From assembly GCA_964385405.1 (NCBI GenBank), contig CAYLOT010000009.1, positions 30,451 through 94,450 of the forward strand: a stretch of 64,000 nucleotides of DNA. The letters run 5' to 3'. The notes beneath the pieces were generated by a model, which was not told the DNA's origin, made no database searches, and worked only from the letters and a program-made list of their open reading frames with translations. Both the position numbers and the translations under genes were made by a program. Shown one piece after another: positions 62,467 through 64,000 of this stretch. The stretch's first letter is position 1; each line of letters begins with the position of its first letter. Source of the DNA: CAIZGX01 sp964385405. GTDB taxonomy: Bacteria > Bacteroidota > Bacteroidia > Flavobacteriales_D > Sanyastnellaceae.

Positions 62467-63311
62467 GGAACTCGGATTCCTCTTGCCGCTTCCCACAACT
62501 TAAAATAATCTTGAAGTTCTAAATCTATGTCCAATGCGCAACGAACTTCTGAGATTCGTTCAATTTGTGAAGTTCCTATAACACACGAATTAATTAAAGG
62601 GTGCTTCAACACCCAAGCCACACAAATTGCAGCTGTAGTAACACCGTATTTGTCGGATACATCGGCAAGTTTCGCTTTCAGTTTGTCTGATGAATTCACC
62701 GAGTTTAATACTGGAGAATAGGCAGAAACTAATAAATCTCGCAAAGCGTATGCCTCCAAAAGTCCATTTTCCATTGAACTGTAATCATTCAAAGAAAACG
62801 AAATTTGATTGTGATCTATCTGCACATTCTTGGCAAGCCAATCTACCTGTTCCGGAAGGAAATTCGAAACGCCAAAAGACTTTATTTTTCCTGAGGAAAC
62901 TAAAATAGAAACGGCTTCAGCAACTTCATTTACCTTGAGCAATGGGGATGGCCTATGCAAAAGTAAAACATCGAGGTAATCTGTTTGCAAATCTCGAAGC
63001 GACTGCTCCGCGCAGCCAACAATATGTTCTTTTGAGTAATTATAGTATTTCACTGTATTGCCTCGATGAGCGGATGGGCTCTCTATTCCCATTTTAGAAA
63101 TTAGTTTCACCGAAGTCCTTGAAACATTCATACTTCTTAAGGCATCACCAAATTCTCTTTCGCATGTATAATCTCCATACAAATTAGCCAAATCGAATTC
63201 CTTTACTCCGCAATCTATCCACTTTGAAATGGTCTCTATGTATTGTCGAGTGGACATTTTCGCGCCCCAACATCCCCAACGCATAGTACCAGCTATTAGT
63301 TTTTTCTCCAT
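62463..63311 (-). CDS. Aldo/keto reductase (YdhF-like)
   Basis: 282 residues from the ATG at 63311; the longer frame would run through the terminator of the upstream gene and is rejected. The TIM-barrel has the tetrad: aspartate in EFDLANLYGDY with the tyrosine, lysine in KLISKMGI, and histidine in DVLLLHRPSPL. SFGVSNFLPEQVDWL is the usual NADP-binding region. It reduces aldehydes or ketones with NADPH; the physiological substrate is unknown. Its stop codon overlaps that of mvaB (TTAA at 62463-62466). Confidence 0.93.
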   Translation of the reverse strand: MEKKLIAGTMRWGCWGAKMSTRQYIETISKWIDCGVKEFDLANLYGDYTCEREFGDALRSMNVSRTSVKLISKMGIESPSAHRGNTVKYYNYSKEHIVGCAEQSLRDLQTDYLDVLLLHRPSPLLKVNEVAEAVSILVSSGKIKSFGVSNFLPEQVDWLAKNVQIDHNQISFSLNDYSSMENGLLEAYALRDLLVSAYSPVLNSVNSSDKLKAKLADVSDKYGVTTAAICVAWVLKHPLINSCVIGTSQIERISEVRCALDIDLELQDYFKLWEAARGIRVP

Positions 63312-63324
63312 GTTACAAATTAAG

Positions 63325-63350
63325 ACAAAAAAAAGGGGGTCAGCGACCCC
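63325..63350 (-). terminator. Rho-independent terminator after hypothetical gene
   Basis: On the minus strand GGGGTC-GCT-GACCCC (63336-63350) followed by C and eight Ts. It ends the gene at 63373 and precedes the aldo/keto reductase start at 63311. Confidence 0.9.
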
Positions 63351-63372
63351 ATTTTCATCCAATTTAATTGAA

Positions 63373-63813
63373 TTATTTTTTCTTAAAATAAAGACGAGTG
63401 ATGAAAATACCTTGTCCATCTTCTTTACCGGCGTCGCTTTCAACTCCAGATGCAACAAAAGCTAACTCGTATCCCTGAGCATCCATTTCATTCAATTTTG
63501 ACATGATCAATGCGTCGTTTGAAGCAATGTTTTGGAAGTTAATACCAACCATGCTGAAGAAGTTCAACATTTTAGTTTCACGGAATCCACCGATTTTAAT
63601 GTCTCCCCGATCGATATCTCCTTGCTTAGAATCTTTACCATCTGTACGAGCAGTTGTGTATGCGTTGTAATCCAAATCAGTTGTAGCCTCAATCATACGT
63701 GAACGTCCAAGACCTCCAGGTAAAATAGACTCGACAAGTGTAACAACTTTATACTGTGCTGAAGCCATTGAAGCAGCGCAAGCAATCAAAACGGTGAAGA
63801 TAACTTTTTTCAT
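63373..63813 (-). CDS. Secreted hypothetical protein
   Basis: 146 residues. A clear signal peptide (MKKVIFTVLIACAASMASAQ) is followed by a compact domain of ~125 residues with VVTLVESILPGGLGRSRM, a Lys/Asp-rich loop (GKDSKQGDIDRGDIK) and a final strand IFITRLYFKKK. No known family is recognised. No T9SS tail or lipobox, so it is a soluble periplasmic protein. It has its own terminator and lies beside the predicted rRNA operon end. Confidence 0.85.
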   Translation of the reverse strand: MKKVIFTVLIACAASMASAQYKVVTLVESILPGGLGRSRMIEATTDLDYNAYTTARTDGKDSKQGDIDRGDIKIGGFRETKMLNFFSMVGINFQNIASNDALIMSKLNEMDAQGYELAFVASGVESDAGKEDGQGIFITRLYFKKK

Positions 63814-63948
63814 TTTTTTATTAAATTAATTTGTTGCAAGTTTACGATTGTTTAGAGGCAAATCAATACATGACGTTAGATTTTTTCATTTATAATTTAA
63901 TAGCGACATTCTTGTACTGAGGAGCATTCCCAAAAAGTAATAACGACA

Positions 63949-63980
63949 AAAAAGCCCCAAGATTACTCTTGAGGCTTTTT
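63949..63980 (-). terminator. Strong bidirectional terminator at rRNA operon end
   Basis: Stem of ~14 pairs, one mismatch (63949-63962 with 63967-63980), with A/T runs at both sides. On the minus strand it immediately follows the 5S-like sequence. The remaining 63814-63948 stretch is AT-rich and shows no gene. Confidence 0.85.
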
Positions 63981-63986
63981 GAAGAT

Positions 63987-64000
63987 CGGCGACGACATAC
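63987..64000 (-). rRNA. rrf: 5S rRNA, 3' end only (partial)
   Basis: The minus strand reads GTATGTCGTCGCCG just before a strong terminator. This matches the expected 3' end of a bacterial 5S rRNA (GGGAGAGTAxGTCGxCGCC). Only ~14 bases are in the window, so the call rests on the short match plus the terminator. Confidence 0.55.

Overview
The window looks like a chromosomal segment of a marine or freshwater member of the Bacteroidota, most likely Flavobacteriales (Cryomorphaceae/Schleiferiaceae-like; the family is a guess). The reasons are several secreted proteins with type IX secretion C-terminal domains, a GWxTD protein, TonB-dependent receptor biology, Bacteroidota-type promoters (TTTG...TAnnTTTG) and a methionine-tuned flavobacterial proteorhodopsin. 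No phage, IS element, CRISPR array or tRNA gene was found. No gene-free stretch exceeds about 300 bases.

Layout. 1-6.9 kb: a GH65 disaccharide phosphorylase (cut by the left edge), an old-yellow-enzyme/dienoyl-CoA reductase, a NUDIX-type regulator and a CotH/lamin-tail secreted protein. A shared GTGTA-N5-(T/C)ACAC site lies before the first three. 6.9-11.4 kb: tryptophan dioxygenase, prmA, tpiA and a beta-lactamase-fold serine hydrolase, in a stretch rich in small intergenic repeats. 11.4-17.4 kb: an ArsR-type regulator, a TonB-dependent receptor and a secreted beta-helix/PKD protein. 17.5-24.7 kb: the fused acyl-CoA mutase IcmF, exonuclease III, a TerB-J-domain protein and a lectin-like T9SS protein. 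24.7-30.8 kb: two POT peptide transporters, a thioredoxin-like lipoprotein, citrate synthase and an enoyl-CoA hydratase. 30.8-37.8 kb: a minus-strand run of ychF, lipoprotein, rhomboid, PH-domain protein and tamB. 38-39.8 kb: split transketolase.

40-49.2 kb is the most distinctive region. It holds a cysteine-amidase-like plus amidoligase-like pair, a photolyase-like flavoprotein translationally coupled to a DUF2256 zinc protein, proteorhodopsin, and a single polypeptide that fuses lycopene cyclase to the Blh beta-carotene dioxygenase, i.e. the last two steps of retinal synthesis in one chain. These are followed by a LysR regulator divergent from a small protein and an SbtA-type bicarbonate transporter. 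Together this reads as a light-energy/light-damage/inorganic-carbon island. The rhodopsin has a glycine at the position that opens the retinal pocket to carotenoid antennae in xanthorhodopsin-like pumps.

49.2-64 kb: ung, a secreted lysyl-endopeptidase-like protease, and a plus-strand series of envelope genes (LptF/G permease, two GT4 glycosyltransferases, PhoD-like phosphatase, START-like protein, GWxTD protein, GT2, ComEC, HMG-CoA lyase). These converge on an aldo/keto reductase. The right edge appears to touch the 3' end of a 5S rRNA gene on the minus strand, preceded by a strong terminator.
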